Shown here: positions 44,282-55,514 of the stretch, one piece after another | How the letters are laid out: every line of letters begins with the position of its first letter | Position numbering within the stretch: the stretch's first letter is position 1 | Source: Ostrinia nubilalis | Lineage: Eukaryota > Arthropoda > Insecta > Lepidoptera > Crambidae | Length of the DNA: 64,000 nt | Direction of reading: 5' to 3' | Assembly (NCBI RefSeq): GCF_963855985.1 | Contig: NC_087118.1 | Span: 4,836,001-4,900,000, forward strand | Notes under the pieces: model-generated | What the model was told of the DNA's origin: nothing | The model's input: only the letters and a program-made list of their open reading frames with translations | Database searches by the model: none | Made by a program: the position numbers and the translations under genes

Positions 44282-46834
44282 ATGCAACATAATAGTTTAA
44301 AATATTATATAGCAAACCGATACGGGTCGGAATGTGTAACAAAATTAAAACATCTAGAATTACTCCGAAACAAAAAAGTGCGCCTTGAAACATCGTTGAC
44401 ATTTTTAAAAAACTGTCGCGATTTGAACTTATTACCTACGTGTGTGCGTCTGAAACCGCGTATTGGGATTGCATTTTCGGATAGAATTCTAAGGAACGCG
44501 AGTGTTCGTTTGCTAAAACAGCTTATTAAAAATACGTATAGCCAGTTAGACAAGGTACAGAGTGAGCTTTATGTTTTTCATCTGGAATGCAGTGTAGTGT
44601 GGTCTCGTGAGGATTTTGACAGATGTGATCGGGTAACGTACCTACAAGCATCCCGCACTTATGTTCTGTGTGAGAATGGTCATAATCGAAAATTCGAAAA
44701 GCTGTGTACCCGCCAACTTCGTGATAATTTTTCGCGGAATGAGATTTGTGCGAACACTCAGGTACAGTCGGACACATTAAATACTCACACAGTTATCAAT
44801 TTGTCGAATACTTCATTGGACAGTGCTGCACGAAGCGTGTTGGCGAAGGGGATGAATTTTGCTTTAACTCCTAAGAGAATACCGTATGAGAGCATAATCT
44901 GTGGCGTAGAGGAGACTATTATCCGCAATAAAGTTCCGCCAACGGATGCTGACATTTTAAGGCAGGATATAGCAGTGATTTTGCGAAAGTCTAGGCTCCC
45001 GAAAAGTAACGTAACTGCAGAAGAGCGCCAAGCACTTAAAGACCTGCGACAGAACCAGGATATACTCGTTCTGAAAGCTGACAAAGGCAACGCCACTGTA
45101 ATTATGAATACTGAGGACTATGCCAGTAAAATTGGAAATATGCTAGCTGACACGACAGTATACAAACCAGTGTCATACAACCCTACTGCCAGAGTGACAC
45201 GACGCATTCGCGCCCTCATCCAGGAGCACCGAGAGCTATTTACAGAAGACGTGTATACATACTTGCATAAAGCAAAAAACGTACAGCCACCAAAACTATA
45301 TGGTCTGCCTAAAATACACAAGAGCAACGTTCCACTTAGGCCGATCGTGAGTCAAATTGATTCACCTACATATAAGTTGGCAAAACATGTTGCTGGAGTG
45401 TTGCAGCCATTAGTTGGGAAGACATCGTCCTACGTGAAAGACTCGATGCATTTTATTGAGCTTATCAAGAATATCTCAGTGGAGCCGGGTGACATAATGG
45501 TAAGTTTCGATGTCGAGTCACTGTTTACCAATGTGCCACTGAAGGATTGCCTGGAAGTCATCAAGGACAGATTGTTTGACAATGAGCTGCCCGATGAATA
45601 TATTGTCCTTTTGCAAAACTGTTTGGACGGAAACTATCTCTTGTATCGAGGCCAATATTACCTCCAGATTGATGGCGTTGCTATGGGAAGTCCTGTAGCA
45701 CCAGTGATTGCCAACATTTGGATGGAACATTTCGAACAAAAAGCATTAGCGAGCGGCCCCGGTATTGTTAAGTTCTGGAAGAGATATGTTGATGATATAT
45801 TTTGCATCATAAACGGAAACCAAACAGAAGTGGAACAATATCTACAGCACTTAAATTCTGTTCATCCAAAGGTTAAGTTCACGTATGAAATGGAGAGGAA
45901 CAGATCCATGGCTTTCCTTGATGTTCTTGTGACAGTGAGACCGGATGGGGCTTTGGCCCACTCTGTTTACCGGAAACCGACTCACACGGACAGATATCTG
46001 CACGCCTCTTCTCATCACCATCCCCGTCATCTTCAAGCAGTTATTTCCTCATTGGTTAATAGGGCATATAACCTATGCGACCCTGAACATGTGGAAGGGG
46101 AACTAAAACATGTGAAGGAGGTACTAAGAAGGAATGGCTACAGTGCTACCACAAGACAAATGGAGAGGAGGCTCAAGAGGGATAAGCAACCAATGGTGAG
46201 CAGGGAACCAGCTTTCCTTCCGTACGTGAAAGGGGTAACGGATAAAATTGGAACAGTACTCAACAAATACTCCATTAAGACTGTATATAGTCCGTTGTCA
46301 AAAGTAACGAAGGAAATTCGCTCGCCAAAAGATATTATACCTCTTCAGACGCCGGGTGTCTATAAGATCGATTGCAGCTGTGGTAGTTCTTATATAGGAC
46401 AAACTAAGCGGTCTATAGCTGAAAGAGTCAAAGAACACATAGCGGCTGTAAAGAACCAACGGACGTGCAAATCTGCGATAGCTGAACATTTGTTAACTTC
46501 GGACGTTAATCACTGGATGGAACTTCATGACCCGAAAATCCTCTCAACTGACAGGCATTACCATGTTAGGTTGATACGTGAAGCCATTGAAATTAAAAAG
46601 CATAAGAATTTCAATCGAGAAGATGGATTTAACCTATCATCAGCGTGGAATCCGGTGATAACGAAGTACAAATCGCGTTCTAGGCCGTCTCAGAGAAACC
46701 CGGACACTGTTAGTGTAGTTTGTCGGACTGACTGTACCACTGACGAAAATATTGTGCAAATGCGGGTGGGTGAAGAAAACTCATCGCGCCGGAGCAGACG
46801 ACGCCGCATCTCTTCAGTCTGCCCGCGACCATGA
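44282..46834 (+). CDS. Penelope RT with GIY-YIG endonuclease, copy 4 (intact)
   Basis: 850-codon ORF, near-identical to copy 1 on the opposite strand. All RT motifs are present, including YVDD (near 45785-45796), and the GIY-YIG nuclease has the standard [10 protein letters not shown]. It is the only full copy here without an obvious catalytic change, so the best candidate for a functional protein. Penelope proteins copy their RNA onto a chromosomal break made by the GIY-YIG nuclease. Confidence 0.92.
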   Translation: MQHNSLKYYIANRYGSECVTKLKHLELLRNKKVRLETSLTFLKNCRDLNLLPTCVRLKPRIGIAFSDRILRNASVRLLKQLIKNTYSQLDKVQSELYVFHLECSVVWSREDFDRCDRVTYLQASRTYVLCENGHNRKFEKLCTRQLRDNFSRNEICANTQVQSDTLNTHTVINLSNTSLDSAARSVLAKGMNFALTPKRIPYESIICGVEETIIRNKVPPTDADILRQDIAVILRKSRLPKSNVTAEERQALKDLRQNQDILVLKADKGNATVIMNTEDYASKIGNMLADTTVYKPVSYNPTARVTRRIRALIQEHRELFTEDVYTYLHKAKNVQPPKLYGLPKIHKSNVPLRPIVSQIDSPTYKLAKHVAGVLQPLVGKTSSYVKDSMHFIELIKNISVEPGDIMVSFDVESLFTNVPLKDCLEVIKDRLFDNELPDEYIVLLQNCLDGNYLLYRGQYYLQIDGVAMGSPVAPVIANIWMEHFEQKALASGPGIVKFWKRYVDDIFCIINGNQTEVEQYLQHLNSVHPKVKFTYEMERNRSMAFLDVLVTVRPDGALAHSVYRKPTHTDRYLHASSHHHPRHLQAVISSLVNRAYNLCDPEHVEGELKHVKEVLRRNGYSATTRQMERRLKRDKQPMVSREPAFLPYVKGVTDKIGTVLNKYSIKTVYSPLSKVTKEIRSPKDIIPLQTPGVYKIDCSCGSSYIGQTKRSIAERVKEHIAAVKNQRTCKSAIAEHLLTSDVNHWMELHDPKILSTDRHYHVRLIREAIEIKKHKNFNREDGFNLSSAWNPVITKYKSRSRPSQRNPDTVSVVCRTDCTTDENIVQMRVGEENSSRRSRRRRISSVCPRP

Positions 46835-46860
46835 CTCGTGCAACCGAGCCGAAACGTCGG
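46828..46860 (+). ncRNA. Candidate hammerhead-like motif in PLE pseudo-LTR
   Basis: ACCATGACTCGTGCAACCGA followed by GCCGAAACGTCGG. A CTCG/CGAG stem with a 6-nt loop precedes the CGAAAC and GTC core boxes of a minimal hammerhead, which Penelope elements are known to carry. The first core box (CUGANGA) is poorly matched, so activity is uncertain. Identical motifs lie at 44171-44203 (+), 39669-39699 (-) and 42325-42355 (-). Confidence 0.4.
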
Positions 46861-47062
46861 GAGGGTAAATATTATTTACCGTTAAAATAGATATTGTTGC
46901 AATAAATCCCGTGAAGTGATAATTTTATAGTAAAAAAATGCAACATAATAGTTTAAAATATTTATTGTAACTAAATAATATTTTTAGGGTTCCGTACCTC
47001 AAAGGGAAAAAACGGAACCCTTATAGGATCACTTTGTTGTCCGTCTGTCTGTCTGTCAAGAC

Positions 47063-47110
47063 CCTTTATCTCAAGTAAGTGTAAGTGTATTACACTTACT
47101 TGAGATAAAG
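47063..47110. repeat. 21-bp perfect hairpin
   Basis: CTTTATCTCAAGTAAGTGTAA and its exact complement, separated by about 6 bp, just inside the C2 5' end. Absent from the retained part of C1. Confidence 0.85.
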
Positions 47111-47449
47111 ATAAGTAAGTGTAAAAGTGCTTTTTTAAAGCCTACTTACAGAAATAAATGAGTTTTACTGAGTTTTTACAAGAACGAGTAGACGTATCAA
47201 GCTGAAATTTACATGAAATACTCAAGTCTATTGTCTCTTTAAGCTGTGAAAATATCAAACTTCTAAGCCAAGCCAATCAAAAGATACAGCCGATTATGTC
47301 GATATTTTCAACAAATATTCGACACTCGCAAAGGAATCAAAACCTACAGGATACTTCCCGTAAACTCAGAATCTTGAAATTTGGCATGAAGCATTGTCAT
47401 ATAATGCAAATATAGGAAAAATTGCGAAAATCACATTTTTTTAGTTATA

Positions 47450-49609
47450 CAGTGTGAGTCACGTTAAAGTGTACATATGAAAATAGATGAAACTAGACCT
47501 ATTTTTATCGACAAAAAGAGGTCAAAATTTTTTTGAGATTTTTTTTTAATTTTTTATAGATTTTTTTTTCTTCCAATTACTTATTGTAAAGAAAACGTAA
47601 TAACTTTTAAACTAAGCGGTATATCCTGATAAAATAAAAACAGTAATAATGCTAAATAACAGGCGATACTAAAAAAATACATAAAATAAACAAAAAATGC
47701 CAACAAATAATAAAAAATGATACTTTTTGAAAAAAATCTGCTTTTAAATTCGTGTTTTTTTGGTTATTTGATAAAAGACAATGCCGGAAATTGGCGTCTT
47801 TTTTTTTTCGCGCGGCCATCGACCAAACTTTGTTTTTTGATTACAAAATAGTACAATAAACCAAACTTACTATGACATGTATACCTCTAAACTCAGTCTG
47901 AACTGAGTTACGAGCATTAGAAGTTTAATGATTTTCATACTAGATTTGCTTTTTGCGCGCAAAGTTTTGTAAGAAATTGCAACAAAATAGTGAGATTGTA
48001 TATATAAACAAACAGTACCATCCATTAAAGGCTCCAGACATCAGTATGGAGCAGAATCAGCGCAACAAAAAAATAGCGCAATATTTTGTTGCAATTTCTT
48101 ACAAAACTTGCGCACAAAAAGCAAATCTAGTATGAAAATCATCAAACTTCTAATGCTCGTAACTCAGTTCAGACTGCGTTTAGAGGTATACATGCCATAG
48201 TAAGTTTGGTTTATTACACTATTTTGTAATCAAAAAACAAAGTTTGGTCGATGGCCGCGCGAAAAAAAAAAGACGCCACTTTCCATACAAAATCTGGCAT
48301 TGCCATTTCTCCAAAAAATGCCCCTATAACAGGTGGTTTTTATTACTTTGTATTATTCTCTATCGTATTATCTTTGTAAAACCAAAAATCGCATGTCTCT
48401 ATCCCTATCACAATATTTGCTATGATCGTTTGAACAAAGGCCTGCCACAACATTATTCTCCGCTACAGGTAGAGACAATTTTAATTTTAACTAAAATGCT
48501 TATTTTACTTCGAAATCTTTTGTTTTTATTTGAAATCTAACTTGTCTTTATCAAAATTACAAATCTAGAGCTATTTTCAGTTTCGTTGTTAACAAAGCGT
48601 TGAATGGCGCGCCCGTAGAGGCTTTGTTCAAACGATCATTGCAAACGTTGTGATAGGGATAGAGACATGCGGTTTTTGGTTTTACAAAAGTAATACGATG
48701 GAGAATAATAAAAAGTAATAAAAACCACCTGTTAATGGGGCATTTTTTGGAGAAAAGACAATGCCGGAAATTGGCGTCTTTTTTTTTTCGCACGGCCATC
48801 GACCAAACCTTGTTTTTTGATTACAAAATAGTGTAATAAACCAAACTTACTATGACATGTATACCTCTAAACTCAGTCTGAACTGAGTTACGAGCATTAG
48901 AAGTTTGATGATTTTCATACTAGATTTGCTTTTTGCGCGCAAGTTTTGTAAGAAATTGCAACAAAATAGTGACATTGTATGTGTAAACAAACAATACCAT
49001 CCATTATAGGCTCCAGACATCAGTATGGAGCAGAATCAGCGCAATAAAAAAATAGCGCAATATTTTGTTGCAATTTCTTACAAAACTTGCACGCAAAAAG
49101 CAAATCTAGTATGAAAATCATCAAACTTCTAATGCTCGTAACTCAGTTCAGACTGAGTTTAGAGGTATACATGCCATAGTAAGTTTGGTTTATTACACTA
49201 TTTTGTAATCAAAAAACAAAGTTTGGTCGATGGCCGCGCGAAAAAAAAAAGACGCCACCTTCCATACAAAATCTGGCCTTGCCATTTATCAAATAACCAA
49301 AAAAATACGACTTTTTAAGCAGATTTTTTTCAAAAAGTATCTTTTTTATTATTTGTTGGCATTTTGAGGGTATTTTATGTAGTTTTTTAGTATCGCCTGT
49401 TATTTAGCATTATTACTGTTTTTATATTATCATGATATACCGCTTAGTTTAAAAGTTATTACGTTTTCTTTACAATAAGTAATTGGAAGAAAAAAAATTC
49501 TATATAAAAAAAAAAAAAATCTCAAAAAAATTTTGACCTCTTTTTTGTCGATAAAAATAGGTCTAGTTTTATCTATTTTCATATGTACACTTTAACGTGA
49601 CTCACACTG
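47450..49609. mobile_element. Nested foldback TIR element, 2.16 kb, TA target
   Basis: Starts CAGTGTGAGTCACGTTAAAG and ends with its complement, flanked by TA. Long arms are mirror images. Inside each half is a second inverted structure (47767-48284 and 48757-49258, itself palindromic around an AGTATGGAGCAGAATCAGCG block), and a third, central inverted pair (about 48285-48756). No transposase is visible. The TA target and CAG ends suggest mobilisation by a Tc1/mariner-type enzyme. Confidence 0.8.
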
Positions 49610-50736
49610 TATAATATAATAAAAATATTTTAATAAAATGAAACTTACTACCTTATTTCTCACGAACGAATAAAGGTATCAAATTGAAATTTATACCAAA
49701 TACCTAGGTCTATTGTCCCTTTAAGCAGTGAAAAAATCAAACTTCTAAGTTAACGCGATCAAAAGATACAGCAGTTTATACCGACACCTTAGACGAATTT
49801 CCGTCACACGCTAGGGAATCAAAACCTACAAGGTACTTCCCGTGAACTCAGAATCTTGAAATTCGACACGAAGCAACGTTATATAGTACAGATGAAGGAA
49901 AAATTGCGAAAATGATAAATTGGAAGTTACATAAAATATTAAAATATTATTTTTGCTTACATGACATATATTTTTTTTAATAATTATAAACTTACTACCT
50001 ACCCTTTTTCACATGAACGCGTAGAGATATTAAAGTTGAAATTCGTATCAAACACTTCTTAAATTTAATTGCCTCTAAACTGTGAAAAATTCTAAATCAA
50101 CGCAAAAATTCAAAACGCTGAGGTAGGTACCCTACCTATAATCATACCGCATATTTTGAAATTCGCACCTACTCGCAACGGAATCAAAACTTAAAGACTA
50201 CTTCCCGCTGACATTGAATCTTGAATTTTGGTATGAAACAATAGCTTAAGGTAACCTAACAGAAAAACCCGAAACCTTTTAAAAGTTTTAGGCACAGTAA
50301 CTAGTTAAACCAAAACAAAGACCAACACAATCGTCATTCAGTCTAAATATTTTGGTGAATGTAATTCTGTATATAACCTAAATGCGTCCTAACTGCTGTG
50401 TTATACTTAGTACTTATAAATATATTCAAAGACATTAATTGTAATTTCCTATTGTTGTCGATGATTATCAGACAGCTTGCTTCCTACTGGCGAAGCGGGA
50501 CGGGGGGGAGTAACGAACGAATGCGCAAGCACTAGCCGCCCGCGGGCGCGAAGGCAGGCGGTTGGTCAAGGGAAGGGGTATCGCGGCACAGCGAGCGGCA
50601 GCCGTGCGCCATACGCACGAACGCCTAGATGCTGTTCGCACGTGTACCGAAATTAGTAAAATTTGCGAAAATTTCTCGTTTATTTTGTTTACTTCTACTT
50701 TGTTTATCAATTGCAAAATTTTGCAAAGATACAATT

Positions 50737-51369
50737 ATGGCTACAATTGCATTAATCGTCAATGAAAATAATATTTTACATCATATAGTTCCTATGCTTC
50801 CAGATGGAAGTTGTTTATTTCATGCAATAGCGTTTTCTATTTACAATTCCACTAATTTGGATCAAACACAATTACTACGAACTTCAATAGTTAATTATAT
50901 TTATGATAACTGGGACGAGTTTAATTTGTATACAAGCAATGCCCGGGGAGATCCTTTCTCTTCACGACAAGGGTACAAAGCTACGATGCTCCAATCCTCC
51001 AGTTATGGCGGTACTGCTGAGGTGAAGGCAGCAGGATTTTTGTATCCAGCGAGGTTTGAAGTATATGAACGTAATACGGGTATTCTGAGGGGTGTATTTG
51101 GTAGAGAAGGATATCCAATAAAGCGATTACTTTTTTCAGGTAATTTATCATCGGGTCATTATGATTTTTGTTCACCAATTGGGTCCGAAGAATTACTGAG
51201 TAATACATACGATAATACGCAGGAAAGATTCGTAAATAAAACACAAGATTCCAAGGTTGGTCGTCCGAAACGTAATAAAGGTGGTCGTCCAAAAAAGTAT
51301 AATTCATGTTCTCGTCTGATTGTTGTGGGAGACTTCAATATCTGGCCTACTATTTTAGTTATATTATAA
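50737..51369 (+). CDS. OTU-domain cysteine protease ORF of element C2
   Basis: 210 codons from ATG 50737. The OTU signature is clear: PDGSCLFHAIAFSIY (catalytic Cys with its Asp) near the N-terminus and SSGHYDF (catalytic His) about 125 residues later, with a YGGTAEVKAAG middle block. OTU proteases remove ubiquitin, and are known as accessory domains of Helentrons and some other large mobile elements. The C-terminus has two AT-hook-like runs (VGRPKRN, GGRPKKY), then the odd tail LIVVGDFNIWP before the stop. C1 lacks all of this beyond the first codons. A longer frame open from 50629 probably reflects non-coding leader. Confidence 0.8.
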   Translation: MATIALIVNENNILHHIVPMLPDGSCLFHAIAFSIYNSTNLDQTQLLRTSIVNYIYDNWDEFNLYTSNARGDPFSSRQGYKATMLQSSSYGGTAEVKAAGFLYPARFEVYERNTGILRGVFGREGYPIKRLLFSGNLSSGHYDFCSPIGSEELLSNTYDNTQERFVNKTQDSKVGRPKRNKGGRPKKYNSCSRLIVVGDFNIWPTILVIL

Positions 51370-51671
51370 AATAAAAAATATTAACTATGTTGACTCTCAC
51401 GAAATTACCATAACTATGATTGTTCTAAACTGAACGGTTTGCGCGAGAGTCACTTCCAAAGTATTAAAATGTGTCCCCTCTGTATATGTTCCAAAATAAG
51501 ATAATATTAAAACTAAAAAAAATATATGATGTGCATTACGCATTACCATGCAATTGGTTTGAACGATATCTAGTAATTAATTTGATTTAATACGTCATAA
51601 ATTGTAAACCGCTACGTTTGTACGGCGGAACCCTCGGTGTACGAGTCCGACTCGCACTTTGCCGGTTTTTT

Positions 51672-51912
51672 GTTATGGATAAGATCAATTTAATATCATT
51701 CGGTACTAGGTTTTGTGGTATATTTACATTGTTTTATATTTGAATGTGTGCGGGTATCGGAATAATAAATCAGTGCTTAACCAACTTGGGCGTGTTTTAC
51801 TTCATGGTGACAGCGGTGCGTAAATCTTTTAGGATTTACAGTGTAAAAGGACGTAATTTTGTGCAAACCGTGTCGTATTTATTACTTAATACACTATCAA
51901 GTAATATTTATC
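51672..51912 (+). promoter_or_regulatory. LTR remnant, primer site and leader of gypsy2
   Basis: The 3' part of a probable LTR, cut at its 5' side by C2, followed by TGGTGACAGCGGTGCG at 51805-51820 as a likely primer binding site (TGG complements tRNA CCA). The gag leader follows. The LTR start and any 3' LTR are not in the window, so the boundary is inferred. Confidence 0.5.
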
Positions 51913-53187
51913 ATGGAACACGCGCGTCCTCCAGCGGAATTATCTCTCGAAGGCGGTCCAGCCGCGCGGGCCGAGTCGTGGCGTCAATGGCGGAAACTGT
52001 TCGAGGTATTCATAAAGGCCTCTGGAGTGAGCAAGGAGTCTAAAGAGATTCAGGCTAGTTTGTTGGTTAACCTCATTGGATCAGCGGGTTACGAGGTGTA
52101 CACCACTTTTACATTTGGAGAAGGAGAAACGGAAGACGATATTGATTGTGTATTGAAGAAATTCGATAATTATTTTGGTACGAAAACAAACATCACTGTC
52201 ACGAGATACAAGTTTTTCTCGCGCAACCAGGAAGATGGTGAGAATATAGATAGATATGTAACGGCTTTGCGGTTGCTGAGTAAACAGTGCGAGTTTGGCG
52301 ATTTGCAAGAAAGTTTACTGCGTGACAGAATCGTTTGTGGAATCATAAATAACACGGTCAGGGATCGTTTACTACGCACGGACGAATTATCGTTATCAAA
52401 GGCTATTCAAATATGTCAAGCGGCTGAAATATCGCAAGAAGAAAGAGTGTGCATTGATGGTAAATCGACGGAAGAAATTATGGTGAATGCTACTTCAGAA
52501 CACGGTACAAGACGGGTCGCGAGCGGCCGGGGCGGGCGCAGCTGGCGCGGCGGCCGCGGCGGCGTCCGCGGCGGTCACGGCGCCTACGGGTCCCGCGCAG
52601 CGACGGCGGCGGGCGGCCGCGCCGCTTGCGCGAGCTGTGGCAGCGCGCGATGCGCTGGTGAAGATCGCTGCCCGGCCAAAAGTGCGTTGTGTTTTGTTTG
52701 TGATAAAAATGGTCATTTTTCACGGGTGTGTCCAGAAAAGAAGAGGATGCGTAAAGTGTTAAATTTAAGTGTAGATTCGGCGAACAGTGACTGTGAGGAC
52801 GATAACGATATGTTTTACATTGACACAATTAAGGAGGACAAAAAACTGAGTAAGTCATCGAAAGAGTGGTTTGAATATATAAAATGCCAAGGTAAACAAA
52901 TATTGTTAAAAATAGATACAGGTTCAATGATAAATGTTATTTCTAAAGAAAATTTTCTGTGCCTCGGTTATTCTATTGAACAACTTAAACCGTTCACTAA
53001 GCGAGTGCACTCTTTTACAGGTAATCGATTGCCTATTATGGGTGTTGTTGATTTGAACATATTTTATCGTAATCAACCTTATAATTTACCTTTTGTTGTT
53101 GCCAATTTAAACTGTCAAAATATTCTAGGATTGGAAGGATGTATCACTCTAGGATTGATAAATTGTATTAATTCTATTAATCTCGAT
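51913..53187 (+). pseudogene. gag: Gypsy2 Gag-protease, truncated
   Basis: Second Ty3/gypsy element. From ATG 51913: Gag capsid-type domain (WRQWRKLFEVFIKASG, then the retrotransposon-Gag helical block), a GRGG/RGG-rich linker coded by strikingly GC-rich DNA (52500-52640), one degenerate Cys cluster and one normal zinc knuckle (CFVCDKNGHFSRVC), then an aspartic protease with IDTGSMINVI (near 52913) and the flap/ILGLEG region. Gag and protease share one frame, as in Mag-like and related insect lineages. The frame is cut near 53187 by antisense LINE V, and RT does not resume at the next codon. Confidence 0.85.
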
Positions 53188-53668
53188 CGATTTATCGATT
53201 TATTTATTTATTTATTTATTTAATAATGCAAAACACTTGTAAGCTTACAGAGCAGGTCCAAAGCGCTTACAAGCTTAAAAATAAAATAAACATATCATAC
53301 ACTTAGGTCACAAATAAAATACATGCAGTTTATAAATTAAATGGCCCTTAATGTTCTAATTTTAAGTACATAATGGATGCAATAAAATATTGAGTATGGA
53401 ACATTAAATAATTTAAAGAAACACTGAACAAGAGAAAAAAAATATGTCAGTGGTCAAATACATGTCAAAGAGATATTAATAAGTCACTTTAAAAAACAGA
53501 ACAATAAAAATAAATGTCAATGGTCAAAATACATGTCAGAGAAATACTACTGAGTCAATTTTAAATAGAACAATACAAATAAATGTCAATGGTCAAATAC
53601 ATGTTAAGAAATACAATTAAAGTCAATTTTAAACAGAACAATAAAATATACAAATGTCAAATTTTGTC

Positions 53669-53926
53669 GGCCGTTTGGTGTAGTGGTTCAGAACGGACTA
53701 CTATGCCGAGAGGTCCCGGGTTCGATTCCCGGCCGGGCAGAAATTGAAATGATGAATTTTAATTTCTGTGACGGGTCTGGGTGTGACTATGTATAATATT
53801 TATGTATTTAAAAAAAAAAAGTATAAGTAGTATATCCGTTAAGCTAGCACCCATAACACAAGCATATTAATTGCTTACTTTGGGGTTAGATGGCGCTGTG
53901 TGAGATTGTCCAAAGATATTTATTTA
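53669..53926 (+). mobile_element. tRNA-derived SINE
   Basis: GGCCGTTTGGTGTAGTGGTT (A box) and GGTTCGATTCC (B box) about 45 bp later form an internal Pol III promoter in a tRNA-like head (53669-53740). A lineage-typical body follows (ACGGGTCTGGGTGTGACTAT, CACCCATAACACAAGC, GATGGCGCTGTGTGA) with a (TATTTA)-type end. It is a common lepidopteran SINE as I recall, sitting in the 3' UTR of LINE V on the opposite strand. The LINE 3' UTR on both sides is non-coding. Confidence 0.8.
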
Positions 53927-53939
53927 ATGGTTAAATAAG

Positions 53940-55514
53940 TCAGAAAGTGTCATTTAAGAGAAGACAGAATTGGCGAAACACAATTCCAATCTGGTCAGCA
54001 AAAATGTCGATGTCGGTGTGCTGAGCGAGCAAGTCCCCAACGAGGCGCAGAGCGCGGGCGGTGGGCGCGTGCGCGGCGCGCTGCGTGCGCGTTTCGGGGC
54101 GCGCTAGCAGGCGCGGCGGGCGGCGCGGCGCAGTTTGCACTCCCGAGGCGTCCCGAGGTATGTTCCTTGGAACCAGTAGACATAGCCTCTCCAAGACAGA
54201 TGGACTCTCAATAACATTCCTTATAATTAGGAGATAATGCTTTAGGAGGAGTATAAGTCGCCTATATTTGAGAGACTCCATATCGACCATTGCACATACG
54301 AACATTGACGGATACAGGTATGGGTAGTACCCGTATCGCTTTTTATATAACCAGCGCGCAAACTTACGCTGTATTTTTTCCACTAAGAGAACATATTTGT
54401 TCTCGTAGGGGTCCCATACTACCGCACCATACTCCAGTTTACTGCGGACGTATGCATTAAATAAAACTTTTGCCACTGAGAGGTTGTCAAACTGTGCCGC
54501 TGTTCTCATTACGAAACCCAGCATACTACTCGCTTTTTTACAGGTCGCTAATACGTGGGAATGAAAGTTCAATTTTTCGTCAATAATTAAGCCTAGGTCT
54601 CGAATGTTATCAACTCTTACCAGTGGCGCGTCAGATAGTCTATACGTTGCGCATATTGGTCTCCGCTTACGCGAACAAGTAATAACTTTACACTTGTCAT
54701 TATTAAGTGGGAGATGGTTTTCCTGGCTCCATTCGTACACAAAGTCAATATCATTCTGCAGCGATTGGGTATCGTTAGGATCGGCTATACTTAGACTCAA
54801 CTTGAGATCATCGGCGAACATAAGACACCTGGCTATACGGACTTTTTCCGGCAAGTCATTGACGAATACCAAGAATAGCGTAGGTCCCAGAGTGCTTCCC
54901 TGACTAACACCGGATCTTGTATAGTACTCCGTAGACTCGTAACCGTCAATCCTAACATACTGGCAACGGTCACCTAGATAACTTGCCATCAGCTGGAGTA
55001 ACTTCGGCGTGAATCCCAGTATTGCCAATTTCTGCAGCAGAATATCGTTGTCCACCAAATCAAACGCCTTGCGGAAATCGAAATAGGCCACGTCCACCTG
55101 CCGACCCACATCCATCTCGGAACACACGTAATCCACATGCGCCACAAGGTTAGTAACAGTTGAACGAGCTTTCCTAAATCCATGCTGATCATCATGTAAC
55201 ATGTTACCAATCTGATTACTGATATGTTTATTTAGGATTATTTCGTAAACTTTTGCAAAAACAGAGAGCACCGCAATAGGTCTGAAGGACGAAACATCAC
55301 TGCCACCGTCACCTTTCAGAACTGGGGTAACTCTGGTCAACTTCCATTTCATGGGATACTTTGCCTGGTGGAGTGAAAGATTAAATATATACAGGAGTGG
55401 CTCCGCCAGAACTGAGGCACAATCCTTGGCAAGAAATACCGGAATACCATCAGGCCCGCCAGAAGTTCTAGGTTTGAGTCGTCTTACAGCCTCTTTCAAG
55501 TTAGCTTCGTCCAC
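53940..55514 (-). pseudogene. LINE V reverse transcriptase
   Basis: Minus-strand ORF of 524 codons, open beyond its first methionine to the truncation. Motifs: SGGPDGIPVFL, SFRPIAVLSVFAKVYE, AYFDFRKAFDLVD, GVSQGSTLGPTLFL, LMFADDLKLSL (catalytic), then LEYGAVVWDPYE...EKIQRKFARWLY. The last 90 codons are Arg/Ala/Pro-rich, in a GC-rich stretch unlike the rest. The RT frame itself is undamaged; the element is dead by 5' truncation. Confidence 0.85.

Larger units (their letters stand above)
39600..46961. mobile_element. Penelope-like element cluster: four copies, head-to-head
   Basis: Flanked by a 12-bp duplication TTATTGTAACTA (39588-39599 and 46962-46973), so the cluster behaves as one insertion. 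Order: full minus copy, 5'-truncated minus copy, short plus copy, full plus copy. The inversion centre is at about 43733-43737. Same-strand copies are in direct tandem, joined by a repeated segment (ORF end, CCGAAACGTCGGG, GATAATTTTATAG, ORF start), the pseudo-LTR arrangement characteristic of Penelope elements. Copies differ at only a few positions, so the cluster is young, or the arms convert one another. Confidence 0.9.
46981..51671 (+). mobile_element. Helentron-like repeat C, copy 2, with OTU ORF
   Basis: 5' end has a strong hairpin AGGGTTCCGT (46986-46995) with ACGGAACCCT (47012-47021), then GTCT repeats. The 3' end has CGGAACCCTCGG, a GAGTC/GACTC mini-hairpin and GCCGGTTTTTT. These ends belong to a very common lepidopteran repeat. 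An asymmetric element with 5' palindrome, 3' stem-loop, T-rich end and an OTU protease fits Helentrons, but no Rep/helicase is present. The call is inferred. It holds a 2.2-kb foldback (47450-49609) and, at 47119-47176, a short plus-strand match to the 3' end of the LINE near 63033-63090. Confidence 0.5.

Noticed and set aside
39600..46961. Perfect palindrome as pure assembly error
   Set aside because: Not excluded, but the 12-bp target duplication at the outer edges and the asymmetric lengths of the inner copies argue for a real structure.
53669..53740. Apparent tRNA gene with A and B boxes
   Set aside because: It lacks a convincing full cloverleaf acceptor pairing and is joined to a SINE body and tail.
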